Positions 36,512 to 47,162 of a stretch of 64,000 bases of DNA are shown here, piece after piece. The translations under genes and the position numbers were made by a program. The stretch is from Chiridota heheva (lineage: Eukaryota; Echinodermata; Holothuroidea; Apodida; Chiridotidae). The stretch is taken from positions 320,001-384,000 of the forward strand of contig JAIGNY010004337.1 in assembly GCA_020152595.1 (NCBI GenBank), in the 5' to 3' direction. Within the stretch, counting starts at the first letter, position 1. Every line of letters starts with the position of its first letter. The notes beneath the pieces were generated by a model. It was not told the origin of the DNA. It saw nothing but the letters and a program-made list of their open reading frames with translations, and did not search any database.

Positions 36512-37462
36512 AATGTGCTAATGTACTTTTTTTCAAATCGTTGGTAGGTGGGGCACCTTGACAGTGTTGGTCAATTTATGCCAAAGATCTGAGGTTTAAA
36601 TCTAATAAAAATTAATTGCATGTTGGAGGTGTGCATGGTTTATGGAGCTCTTCCTACAGGGGTATAGTGTTGGTAGACCTGGATGGATTGTGGGTGGATT
36701 GCTATAGGGACAACTCCCCCTCTTCCCCCCCTCTCCCCAATAATAATTTTTAAAAATGCTAAAAATATTTTTTTTGGTAATAAAGAATACAAACATGCTT
36801 GGATTATTTACATATTTAATCAAAAAAATGTGTTTTTTTTTCCCAGCCCCTAATCATGTTTGCCCCCCCTACTAAAATATAACCTATGTTGGTAGGGGAT
36901 AGAGTAGGGTTGGCAGCTGCAGTAAGGCTATCCAAATTATTCGTTATTTGCGGCCTTGATGTACCTACTATACCCAACAAAATTGCTACCTACCCAAATA
37001 TTTGTTTGTTAATTTGGCCTGATATTAAGGCACTTTAGTGTATAAAAGGTATTAAAACAAAGCTTGAATTGCCAAAAAAAAAAAGTTTTGCCTACCTATA
37101 CCAACCCACTTTTTCATAACAAGATGGGTTACGCCAACAAACTATTTTTTAAACCTGGCATAAGGGGTATGGGGTGTGTGTCTGTCAGATGTTGTTGTTA
37201 TATAGTACTTAATGAAAGTAAGATATTTTAAATAGATTTTCAAAGAATATCTGGAAAAATCATAGAATAGCGGTTTATTGCTTTATAGAGTTTAATGAAG
37301 TACATTTGCCATGCATGCGTTGCTTCGATTATTCTGTCTTTCTTTTTTGACTAATATTTCATTTTTAACGCAAAAAATTAACAGGAACTTAAATATTTTT
37401 TTTGAATGTTCAGTTATTTTAATAACGGAATAAAGCTGTATCAAAAAAAAAACATTTTTTGA
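36512..37462. repeat. Intronic sequence with dispersed repeat R, copy 1
   Basis: Positions 36960-37130 (TACCCAACAAAATTGCTACC, CACTTTAGTGTATAAAAGG, TTTTGCCTACCTATACCAAC) match the reverse complement of 39900-40050 plus 40550-40620. Otherwise unassigned. Confidence 0.55.
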
Positions 37463-37584
37463 AAGCCGTACCACTATACTAGGACAAAAGCCGTACCGCT
37501 ATACTAGGACAAAAGCCGTACCGCTATACTAGGACGAAAGCCGTATCACTATACTAGGACGAAAGCCGTACCACTATACTAGGA
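37463..37584. repeat. Tandem array, 25-bp unit, about 5 copies
   Basis: GAAAGCCGTACCACTATACT then AGGAC, nearly exact. Confidence 0.96.
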
Positions 37585-37622
37585 CTCCATGGGTCCACAG
37601 AGTTTTGAGTACGTAACAAGTC

Positions 37623-37863
37623 TTAAAGGAGCACTAGACCGAAAAGTGAGAGCATATTTTAAGGGGGTCCCCAAAAATAAAAATACTTATCTAGCGTGCA
37701 ACAGTATAACAATTTTCTGGTTAATATGAATATTCAAGTGACCTTTACCCTCATTTCGTCTGTGGGCTGTGGAGGCATGAAGTTTATGGATCTTTTGTGA
37801 ATAATATATCTGTGAAATTCGCAAAAAACAATCGCCTCACTTTTCGGTCTAGTGCTCCTTTAA
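37623..37863. mobile_element. MITE with perfect 28-bp inverted ends
   Basis: 37623-37650 and 37836-37863 are perfect reverse complements, outermost bases TTAAAGGAGCACTAGACCGA. 241 bp in total, no coding frame. TTAA at both ends is compatible with TTAA-targeting elements, but it may simply be part of the inverted repeat. Confidence 0.93.
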
Positions 37864-38587
37864 TATTACCTTCTTTGGTTTTTCACCACAAGTTTGTGAG
37901 GTCATGGAGATGCTATTTGGGTTGGTGAGGTAAAGGTCCAAATTAGCTACTGTACTGTACCTAAAGTCACATTTGAAAAACAAAAGGCTTCCTGGATCCC
38001 TAATTAAAGTGACAAAGAAAAAGACAACAAGATAGAACATGTACAGTACAGTATCTGATGCTATGTTTGATCCGTGTGTGCAGAGCATGGAATCCCACAC
38101 CTGTTTAAACAAGCTGTTGGTACAGTATATCGGGAATAAGCGTCCAGTGTCCAAGGATGAAATTTGAAGTCTCATTCTGCTTTTGAAATAGTAAACATCT
38201 TTGACTTTAGGTTGTATTGTGTACATGGAGACAAGATAACCGAGCTGCTTAACTTTGAATTGAAAATGACATTAATAATGTTTGTGATAATAGCAGTTGA
38301 CTTTTTTCCAATGTCTAAGTTAATGACTTGTAGGAACACACTGTAACTGACAAAAACAGTTAGAGACAAAGAGAGATAACCAGCTGAACTGGTGAAGGTT
38401 AATCACCCAACCAAACAATCACCTCGGTTGAGCAGAGATCCCTGGGTTGACAAACTACTGTATCGGACCTAAAGCACGGCCATCTTCAACAGTGGATGCA
38501 GAGTTGAACTAATTATAAAATTTCCCAGTTTTGAATGAAGGTGTAAAAATTCTTTCCACAAAAAAAACATGACAGAAATAATATACT
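37864..38587. other. Unassigned intronic sequence
   Basis: No recognised gene or element. The 125-codon minus-strand frame (37849-38226) overlaps the MITE end and has no family features. Confidence 0.4.
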
Positions 38588-39020
38588 GGTTTGGTTTGAT
38601 TTGTTGATATTTAATGGCACTGGGACAGTCAGAGTCAAGTAATTGTTGATAAATAATGGTGTAAGAGTAAGGATAGTGAGGAGATGGAAGGGTTTGTAAG
38701 GGAGATAGAGGGGAAAAGCTGAATGAGGGGGAAAAGCTGAATGTGGGAGAAAAAGTTAGGTGAAAAGAAAGGGGTGTGTAAGGTTAGTGGAGGAGGGGAG
38801 GAGATTATATGTGGTGGAAAATGTTGTTGTTGCGGAGCAAGTTGATGATGTTTGAGGAAGAATTGTTTTCGATTAGGTCCGAGATTGAGGAGAGTGAGGA
38901 GAGAAGAGATCTGGAGTTCTGGTAGAGGAGACAGGTTAAGAAAATATGCTTGGACAGATTGATGTTGCAAGTAGGGCAGAGAGGGGCAGGGGAGCCGGAT
39001 AAGAGATGGGAGTGAGTGAG
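38588..39020 (-). mobile_element. LINE 3' fragment, second RNase H-type lineage
   Basis: On the minus strand, one frame gives THSHLLSGSPAPLCPTCN, then KHIFLTC and SDLIENNSSSNIINLLRNNN, and a TAA stop after HHI. The C-x2-C, H-x4-C cysteine-histidine motif matches the tail of the copy at 45394-46203 (LCNNC, HHVLLTC). The 3' UTR end GTGCCATTAAATATCAACAA is also shared, in diverged form. The frame has no ATG and is easily missed. Confidence 0.75.
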
Positions 39021-39899
39021 AGAGGAGAGAAATAATACAGTACTGTAAAAATATATTGATATGCTTCCCTTTTTCGCAATTCAATGAACTATTCATCATA
39101 CAATTACAATTAGGCGATGTTTTTAGAGCACATATTCACCACATACACTGTTGCTAACTCAAGAAATCTATAAAATTAAAAATTTGTACAAGATTGGTTA
39201 TATTCTTTTTCATACAAAATTTCTTCCGTGAATTCCAGTTTTTCCCGCAATTAAAACCACCAGAACCGGAAGCGTATATTTTGTCCATGCATAAGTGTAG
39301 AGTAAATGTATGTGCATTAAGGAGAATCTGAAATCAGAACAATTAGCAAATCTGCATAAATTTGATATATTCAAGAAGCAAATCATTTCCCCAATCACCA
39401 CCCCAACCCAACACAAGCATCCCCTGTTCATGCTAATGTTGCAAATTATATTGGTTTTTCAATTTCTCGGCATGTAAAGAAAGCTCACTCGACAGTGAGC
39501 TCACTCAACAGTGCATATATTGTACTGTGCCTTTAAATCTAAGCCACATTAATTAAAAACAGTCAGCTGTATAGCTAGTTCTGAAGCTTTGTATGCAAGT
39601 GTACACTGTATCACCGAAGGGCAATTTACTCTCGAATTTTGCCATTTACACAATTAATATCATTTGGGAGTACTGTGATGTATTTCATATGTTTATATAG
39701 TCACTATGATACCGGATGAGCTAAGAGTTAACGAGTACACATTTAACAAAGGCTAGATGCGTTAACGATTACGGTATTAAACAATTCAGCACTTGCGACA
39801 AAATAATAACTTAACTGTTGTGTGTGCTTTGTGTTCCAATTACAAATCAAAAATCATTCAAAGAAGTTCGGACATTCATTTAGACAGTTGGAGACAATT
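39021..39899. other. Unassigned intronic sequence
   Basis: No recognised gene or element. Confidence 0.4.
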
Positions 39900-40640
39900 T
39901 CGCCAGGCAAAAAAAAAATGGTTGTTTAGTGTAACCGGGCAATCTTGTTTTGAAAAAGTGGGTTGGTGGGTAGGCAAAATGTTTTTATGTGGGAGCCAAA
40001 TTCAAGCTTAAATAGTCATACTTTTTATACACTAAAGCACTATCATTTGAGACAGGGTTGAAATTAGCACACTTTAACCACTAGCCCGTCGGGCTAGCCG
40101 TCGGGCGAGCTTGACTCCTTTTCTACTGAGCCCGAATGGACTGCAGACTTTCCCGAGAAAACGTATGTCAAAAAGCTCAAAAACCTTGGTCCCTACAGAG
40201 AAAAGATAGAAGTAAACAATGCTTTTCTTTCAACTCACATTGACTGTGTGTGCATGTATTGTGTGCGGTAGTAGTAGTGACAACGTAGCGGTAAATAAGT
40301 ATAATGGTTCGTAAAGTTTTTTGTTAATTATGGCTTTTCAACCTTATCGAAGTAAACAATTATGCATTTTGGCTTGTGTAAGCGATGTGTAATAATGTAC
40401 TTTTTAAAAGTCTTAAGGTATTTTTTTTTTTCTGGTTACTTGCCCGGGGGGCTCGGAAAGATCAGTTTCAGCTAGCCCGGACGTAAGTTCTACTTGCCCC
40501 GGGCTAGCGGGCCTACGTTAATTTCGAGCGCTGATTTGAGATAAAATCAAATGAATTATTTGGGTGGGTAGCAATTTGTGTTGGGTTACTCAAAACAATT
40601 TTTTCTTTTAAGGATGGCCTTATATAAATCAGGACCGACA
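39900..40640. repeat. Dispersed repeat R, copy 2, interrupted by a hAT-like MITE
   Basis: GTGGGTTGGTGGGTAGGCAA and TTTTTATACACTAAAGCAC precede the insertion; GGGTGGGTAGCAATTTGTGT follows it. Together they match 36960-37130 in inverse orientation. Confidence 0.65.
40053..40533. mobile_element. hAT-like MITE with perfect 8-bp TSD
   Basis: Perfect target duplication ATTTGAGA at 40045-40052 and 40534-40541. Ends CAGGGTTGAAATTAGC and (reverse) CAGCGCTCGAAATTAACG. Subterminal CTAGCCCGTCGGGCTAGC palindromes. 481 bp, no transposase frame. Confidence 0.92.
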
Positions 40641-40785
40641 ACACATTTGAAGGTCTGTATGTACAGTAGTAATTTGTCATATTGTAAGAGTATTAAATAC
40701 ATATTAACATTGATATAAGGAGCTTCAGCGCATTAACTATTCATTTATAAGCAGATACAGTAAGTAGGCTACATGTAAAAGGCAG

Positions 40786-41193
40786 TAACACACCGAACGA
40801 GACGCGGCAAGCAATATTTTAGATAATCATGCAGGAAACAAATATTATAAGATGCTTTGACTTTTTGCTTACACACAATAAAGTTTACAATTGAGGCTTT
40901 CTGATGATACCGAAAAATTTGCTAGAAATGCTTTTTTGTTCAAACTGTGGAGAATTTCACTTTGGTGGTGCATGATTTTCTGTCGCGGCGTGAATTTTGC
41001 TTTAATGGGCGTAAAAACGCCCTTTCAATCAGTTTTCAGTTATCATCTGAATAGCCATGCGATGACCATCCTTCTTTGAAAACAAGAGGTCAAAATGTTT
41101 CTTTTCCTTTGTTTTATTCAATTTTGTTTAAAAAATCGCTCGCCGTGTCGCGTTCGGTGCGTCGCATTCGGTGCGTCGCGTTCGGTGCGTAAC
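40786..41193. mobile_element. TIR element with multiplied right tip
   Basis: Left end GTAACACACCGAACGAGACG pairs with right end CGTGTCGCGTTCGGTGCG. The right tip unit (GCGTCGC then TTCGGT) occurs three times (41145-41188). About 408 bp, no clear target duplication. Confidence 0.65.
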
Positions 41194-41986
41194 GGCCGTA
41201 AGTCTTTGAATTTTGAAAGATCTCTTTTTGATTTTGAGTTATTGTTGATCAAAGGTTTGATCAGTTTATAATTCATGCAAAAATTATGATGTTGACTCAA
41301 AATCAAAATCTTCCTGTAGTTCCTTAATTTTCTTTAAAATCACTGAAAGTAATAGGAAAGTCTAGGCTATTCCTACTAGAATTGTATTGGGGGTATGGCA
41401 AAGACTCAAAAACAAATGATTTATAAAATGAAGTACCAAGGTAATAACATTACAAAATTTGCATGAAATATGCAAATTGATGTCAGAGATTACAAAAATC
41501 TTTTGTTGACTTTTTTTGCTACTACTGTACATGTACAAGGGTTGATATTGAAATGTTTCGCCACTGCTCCACGCAACAGCACTTTCTCAAATATTACTGT
41601 TCCGGATCATGTTTCACTGTTCCAACTTTTTGCCGATAACAGGCCAAATTCTATTCTTCAAAATGGGCTTAATTTACAACTACTTTATTGGTCAATATGT
41701 GCAAATATGTATGTCCGTTCTTAGTATCACATGTCCAGTGCATGATGTACAGTATACAGTATGTATCAGCCACTTGCATACAGTCATACACGGGCAAACA
41801 GCCCTACATATGTGTTTTCATGATTAAGTGTGCTGACAATTGCAGGTGGGAAAACCATTTTTCTTTCTGGAAGTAGTCCTCTTTACGATAATCTTTTTTG
41901 AAAACATGCACTTTTTTTGCATCAGAAATCAAGTTTTTGATCAATGACGCTACATGCTTGTGAAAAGAACACTGATATATGACAGC

Positions 41987-42262
41987 TTCTACCTCCTGTG
42001 GTGTAGCAGTTATCATACAAGTCTACAGACCACGAGGTCCTGGGTTCAGGCCTGGGTTGGGTAGACACGCCAGTGCACCACAACTGGTTATCAAAGGCCG
42101 TGGACATTGACTTGGTTGTCGATGTTATGTCTGTCCGTACATCGTACCTGTGTTCTCGTCCGGGTCGTATTAAGCGTTTCGTGATAGCATTGTTACTATC
42201 ATAACTGATTACGCAGGTGACGACCCCGTCATTGTAATTGTGTGTTCACTAATCGTCGTCGC
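41987..42262 (+). mobile_element. tRNA-derived SINE, copy 1
   Basis: A box-like TGGTGTAGCAGTTA (41999-42012) and a B box-like GGTCCTGGGTTCAGG about 35 bp on, then a body shared with 42898-43168 (GGTAGACACGCCAGTGCACC, ACTTGGTTGT, GACGACCCCGTCATTGTAAT). Tail CGTCGTC. Confidence 0.7.
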
Positions 42263-42266
42263 CAAC

Positions 42267-42508
42267 AGCTTTTATTTTCAAAATGGATTTCTAATGTAAA
42301 AGTGGACTGGTATAAAGCCTTCACATTACCATTATACTCCTCTTGTGGTACTTAATATAACTCTATACCAGAATAGCTAACAGAATTAGAGCTTGCTATC
42401 CTGGTACAGAGTTTGTTAAGTACTAAAAAAGGAGTATAATGGTAATGTGAAGGCTGTATTCCAGTCCATTTTGACAATAGAAATTAATTTTGAAAATAGA
42501 AGCTGTTA
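42267..42508. mobile_element. Small foldback element (about 242 bp, arms about 110 bp)
   Basis: Arms: AACAGCTTTTATTTTCAAAA to CTTCACATTACCATTATACT on the left, with reverse complements AGTATAATGGTAATGTGAAG and TTTTGAAAATAGAAGCTGTT on the right. The transcript could form one long hairpin. It abuts the SINE. Confidence 0.85.
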
Positions 42509-42897
42509 GTTTGAAAATTCACTGTTCCTGCATAAAGAGCACTGTTCTCGGAACAGTGGCAAATTCGACCCCTGTACTTTCATTGCTTTTAATCTATTTA
42601 AAAGCAATTTAGCCAGTACTGTTGCCTCTACATTGTCCATACATTCAAATGTTCATTCCTTTCATAATTTTTCACTAACTGTGCTTTCATTTAGTTTATG
42701 GTGATTCCCTAAGCAAGTGTAGGCCTACATTATCTTATGCTGTTACAGTACATGAAAGAGAAATTCAAAGTAACAAAATGGTGGAGAAGGGACATGTATT
42801 CCAAAATCTTATTCCGTTTAGAAGATATTTATGTTTAAAGTTCTGTATCATTTGTGTAGAAACGACTGAAATCAGACTAGTTGTGACGTAGCAGCCT

Positions 42898-43168
42898 TGT
42901 CTACTAACTGTGGTGTAGCGGTTATAATACATGTCTACAGACCACGAGGCCCTGGCTTCAAGCCTGGGTTGGGTAGACACGCCAGTGCACCACAACTGGT
43001 TATCAAAGGCAGTGGACATTGACTTGGTTGTAGATGTTATGTCTGTCCGTACGTCGTACCTATGTTCTTGTTCGGGTCATATTAAGCGTTTCGTGATAGC
43101 AATGTTACTATCATAACCAAATACGCAGGCGACGACCCCGTCATTGTAATTGTGTGTTCACTCGTCGT
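42898..43168 (+). mobile_element. tRNA-derived SINE, copy 2, inserted in a foldback element
   Basis: A box-like TGGTGTAGCGGTTA (42911-42924), B box-like GGCTTCAAGCC (42954-42964). Flanked by an 11-bp duplication CGTAGCAGCCT (42887-42897 and 43169-43179), which interrupts the foldback arm between its TTGTGA and CAGATTCCTC parts. Confidence 0.85.
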
Positions 43169-43384
43169 CGTAGCAGCCTCAGATTCCTCAATGTATTATT
43201 TATGTATTCTATCATATTTTGTGCTGCGATTTTGTGGCTTAAAAACCACTGGGTGTCAGGAAAGTAGTAAACAGAATCTCCTGTAGTAAGGGTAATAACA
43301 ATCTACTGCATGAAGAAAGTATGAAGAAAGTTTCTTTAAAATGCAGTAACAATTTTTTTAAGGATATGAACATGAGAGTGCTAA

Positions 43385-43805
43385 GCTTGCATATTAATTA
43401 TACTACTGTATATCAACATATCGCCTGAAAAATGTCGATATAATCGAAATATCGATATGCAAATTATATGATGTCATACTGTACTTCATTCATACTGTAG
43501 TTACTGTTCTAAGCAAGGTCATCTCATCTCAACACAAAAAAAAAAATCAAATGAAAATTTTTGTGTAAATTAACAGAAATCATCAGAAAATATGTACTGT
43601 ACATAAATCTTCAAATAACATCCGTTATGCTTAAAAAACACGTTTATATGGCTTTACATTTGGGTCCTTGTATACCTCCTGAGCCTTAACATAATATCAA
43701 GGGTCATATCAAAATATGGATAAAATTTAACCCTTTGAACTCAATATCAGCCACACTGGGTCAATATCGAGATATATCAAAATATTGATATATCACCCAA
43801 GCTTC
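43385..43805. mobile_element. Degenerate hAT-like sequence (ATCGATAT-rich)
   Basis: ATGTCGATATAATCGAAATA at the left and GATATATCAAAATATTGATA at the right resemble the CGATATC-rich subterminal parts of the elements at 5733 and 25080. It lies inside foldback copy 5. Ends not defined. Confidence 0.35.
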
Positions 43806-43959
43806 GAGGGCGTCAACCTTCCATAGTAGACTTGTCATGTGACTTTAAACTTGAATATCTACTTCACGGAATAAGGATCTTGAAATGCTTTCTTCACTAT
43901 TTTGTTTCTTTTGAAGTCCTCTGTACAATAGATTTGGTTGACCACTGAACTAATCCTTA

Positions 43960-45189
43960 CATACATGTACAGTAGGTACAGTAATTGGACAAAAACCATG
44001 GGTTTTGTACCTTTCACTTGCAATCGCTACATTTGAAAGCTGGATCAAATTATTCAATAAGAACTTTGCAAAGACTTGGAAATTATTTTGAAAACTGCAA
44101 AATATTAAACTCTTTATGCAATAATATGCACAGGTTTTGAGTATTGCATAAGTGCATATGCACTGCCACATACTGTACCATACATAAAGATTACTGAAAT
44201 TTGGTCAATTTACAAAAATCAATATTTTTCATTTGAACAACATTTCAGAGAATTTCATTAAACAGGTTTCCTTCTTGCCCATAAAATCTACCCCTGAACT
44301 GGTTCTTTAAATCTGCACACACTTACAGTACTTTTCAAGATGCTGCAAACCTTTCTCATACAAAATAGCTGTCTCTCTCTCTCACACCACCTGCGAGCTT
44401 AATGGAGACAATTAAACTCAGATGGTTCACTCTCTCTACTGACGTCACACGATCTATTCCTATCGGCAAAATAGCTCGTACCAGCAAATTCAATTACGAC
44501 AAAATTGAGCAAATGTTGCGAAACCATTGATCATCTTCATACAGGAGATCTGCCAGTAGTTCTTAATAATTTGAAGTTACAAGCACATTCTTTCGGTAAT
44601 TATACAAGTGTTTCCAATGCAAGGGATACTTGAGATTGCACTACGTGCGTGTATGCTGTACTCTCATCCAATTGTTTGTGCAATAGTTTACAATTTCTTG
44701 CCTAATCCTTTTCTTTCAAACCGGATCTGGAGAGGTTAGTACTGCATATGAACAAGACCTATTACACTGAATGCGCTGTGAGAGGATACTCCAATACTGA
44801 CTAGTTACAGTACAGTTTATCACAAAAGTACACCATACTGAATTGATCACTTACATGTATTGTATCCAGTGGTGTAGACCAGGAGGTAGCCAGGAGGTGG
44901 CCTGTCCCCCAATTCAATTCTGCCCGTTCCCAAAAAAAAAATTGCACTTCTGAGGCAGTTTAATTGATTGGCTTGTCAGTGATTGTGCAAATATTTTGAC
45001 CAATCAGAAACGTTAGATTGTAGTGTACGTATTGGCCTTCAATAATCGCTCAGCAACTGGAAACTTACTGTACTGTAAATATTTTTCATTAGGAGTTTCC
45101 GCTATCTGGCGGGAGGATCATTACACAAACAGACAGACAGACAGCACCACAAATTCTTCACCTTTCTCCCCCCTATCCTGTAGAACTGT
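43960..45189. other. Unassigned intronic sequence
   Basis: No recognised gene or element; AT-rich with frequent TACAGTAC words. Confidence 0.4.
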
Positions 45190-46330
45190 CGTCATTGCAA
45201 TATCGGTTTTTCCACGATATCAAATATGCACTGACCAACAAATCGTGATACTGTACATGTAATGCCATATTCATGTATACACTGTAGATATGTTATAACT
45301 GTTTTCAGAATCAAAATTTTAAAAATATTTGAATATGAATGATATTTTAAGATAATATTTGCAGCAAATCTTGATTCTTTTAAGCTTGCTTTATTTTGTT
45401 TGTTTGTTTGTTTGTTTGTTTGATGAGGGCTTAACGGCACCACGACAACGAGGGTAAAATTGTGACTGAGAGGTCAGATCATTCTAGAGGTAGAAAGGAA
45501 AGGAAACAGTGGGAGAATGAGAGAAATTCAAGAACAAAAAGTCAGAAAGCTGTGATCAAGAGAGGAGGTGTATGGTTGAAACAAAAACAAAGTAGAGAGA
45601 GGGGTTGGAAGAGGAGAAATAAATATGGTTGTAAAGGGAAGCAGGATGAAGAAAGGAGATAATTTTATGCGGAGGATTTCTCTAAAAAACTCAGCAATTG
45701 AGTTGTGGGGAGCGAGGGAAGCTCTGGGAAGGTTGTACAGGGGGCAAGTAAGGAGAACGTGATGGATTGTGAGGGTGCAATGGCAATTGTTGCAGAGGGG
45801 TTGGAGGGAGCCAACAAGGAGGTGGGAGTGAGTGAGGTGGGTGTGACCTATTCTAAGACGGGTAATATGAGCGTTGTCGATACAAGAGAGGTTGTTGATG
45901 GTGGGTTTGATCGGAATTGTGGGTTGGATGACATGGAGTTTGTTATCCATTTGGGACTTCCATGAGGTTTGCCAGCGGTCACGAACAAGGGAAGCGATAA
46001 GCGGTTTGATGTCAGAGAGGGTTTTGGGAAAAGGGGTAGGGAGGAGGTTGAGGGCAAGCTTAGCTGCTGCATCAGCCCTGTCATTACCAGGGATGCCTAC
46101 ATGGCTGGGTATCCACAAGAAAAGAACACTTTTCCTGCAGAGGGTGGGCGAAAGGAGTTTCCGGAGGAGGAGATGGGATGTAAGGTTATCCCATTTAAGA
46201 TTGAGCTTTCTTTAGATCTGAAATTGTATGAAGAATTTCACATGCTAAAAGCCTCTAGCAGTTTTCAAAATGAATAATTACAACTAGATATCACAATATG
46301 GTGATCGTGTATATCGCAATATCTTGGTCC
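45190..46330. mobile_element. hAT-like element carrying a LINE insertion
   Basis: 45195-45382 (CACGATATCAAATATGCACT) matches 5790-5930. The other half, 46215-46330, ends TCGTGTATATCGCAATATC. The LINE fragment 45394-46203 splits it. Confidence 0.5.
45394..46203 (-). mobile_element. LINE 3' fragment with RNase H domain end
   Basis: 5'-truncated non-LTR retrotransposon. In order on the minus strand: NLKWDNLTSHLLLRKLL, then VLFLWIPSHVGIPGNDRAD, which is the end of an RNase H domain with its His and last Asp. About 90 codons later comes LCNNC with HHVLLTCPLYNLPRASL, the C-terminal zinc-knuckle-like motif. The frame shifts by one base near 45667, after which FLHPASLYNHI reads in another frame. The 3' end is a (CAAA)n tail at 45395-45422. 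Likely target duplication AGCTTGCTTTA / AGCTTTCTTTA (45383-45393, 46204-46214). An RNase H domain suggests the I/Jockey-related group (inference). Not functional. Confidence 0.88.
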
Positions 46331-46852
46331 ATAAACAGGGGTCAAATTTCCCACTATTCCGCTGTTCAGGGAACAATGTTTTTTTGGGTTTTTTATGCAG
46401 CAACAGTAAATTTTCAAACATCAAGTGTTCCAGTAGAACAGCTAGTGTCCTTTTCACAAAAATATGGCACAAAGATCAATAAAAAAATTCTGCTAAAGAA
46501 AATGCATGTTTTAAACAAGAATCTCATAAAAATAATTTCTTCCAGTAAGAAAAACTTTTTCCCACCTTGCCTGCAATTGTCAGCACAATTAATCGTGAAT
46601 ACACATATATGCAAGGTTGCATGCACATGTACGATTGTACGCTGCAAGTGGATGTTACATGTACATCATGTAAATATTAACAATTAACTGACATACATAT
46701 TTGTACATATTAACCAATAAAGTACAGTAGTTGTAAATTAGCCAATTTTGAAGAAAGAAACTTGCATCCTGTTATCAGCAAAAAAGTTAGAACAGTGAAA
46801 TCTGATCCGGAACAGTATTAATTGAGAAAGTACTGTTGCGTGGAGCTAAAAG
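46330..46852. repeat. Dispersed repeat Q, copy 2 (inverse of copy 1)
   Basis: Begins CAGGGGTCAAATTTCCCACT and ends near GTACTGTTGCGTGGAGCTAA. It contains CCTGCAATTGTCAGCACAAT, the reverse of 41830-41845. Possibly a DNA element; no clear inverted ends. Confidence 0.65.
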
Positions 46853-47162
46853 TTAAATACATCGAGCCTTTAGGCTCATAGAGCCAGGGTTTATCCCCGG
46901 TTTCAATGGCGCAAGCAGAATGAGATGGGTGGGGCAAGCAGATGAGAGTACATGACTCCTCTTGGACAGGAACACCAGTCTATCGCAGATTAACTCTCCA
47001 GCAATGCTGGTACTCATTTTACAGCTGAGTGAACTGGAGCAAGCAGAGTATAAAAGTGTCTCGTTCAAGAATATAATGCAGCGCTGAAACGACAAGAATC
47101 TGGCACAGTACCTTCCAAATACAAGCAGGACTCTTTAACCACCGAGCCACTACATCTCGTCA
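46853..47162 (-). mobile_element. tRNA-derived SINE, second family
   Basis: The minus strand starts near 47155 with TGGCTCGGTGGTTAAAG, a near-perfect A box; the B box is decayed. The body includes (plus-strand reading) GGGTTTATCCCCGG, GGACAGGAACACCAGTCTAT and TTACAGCTGAGTGAACTGGA. The general form is common in invertebrate SINEs. Confidence 0.65.

Larger units (their letters stand above)
41525..42570. repeat. Dispersed repeat Q, copy 1, carrying nested insertions
   Basis: GCTCCACGCAACAGCACTTT, GTGTGCTGACAATTGCAGG and TGAAAAGAACACTG match the reverse complement of 46330-46850. The end AACAGTGGCAAATTCGACCC matches the start of that copy in reverse. A SINE and a foldback element have inserted after about 41986. 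Confidence 0.7.
42750..43959. mobile_element. TTAA foldback element, copy 5 (decayed and split)
   Basis: Left arm 42750-42897, continued at 43180-43350 after a SINE; right arm 43845-43959. The outer left tip is lost. The right end ACTGAACTAATCCTTA lacks the last bases. Confidence 0.75.

Noticed and set aside
37849..38226. 125-codon minus-strand frame
   Set aside because: Starts outside and ends inside the MITE end, with no family features.
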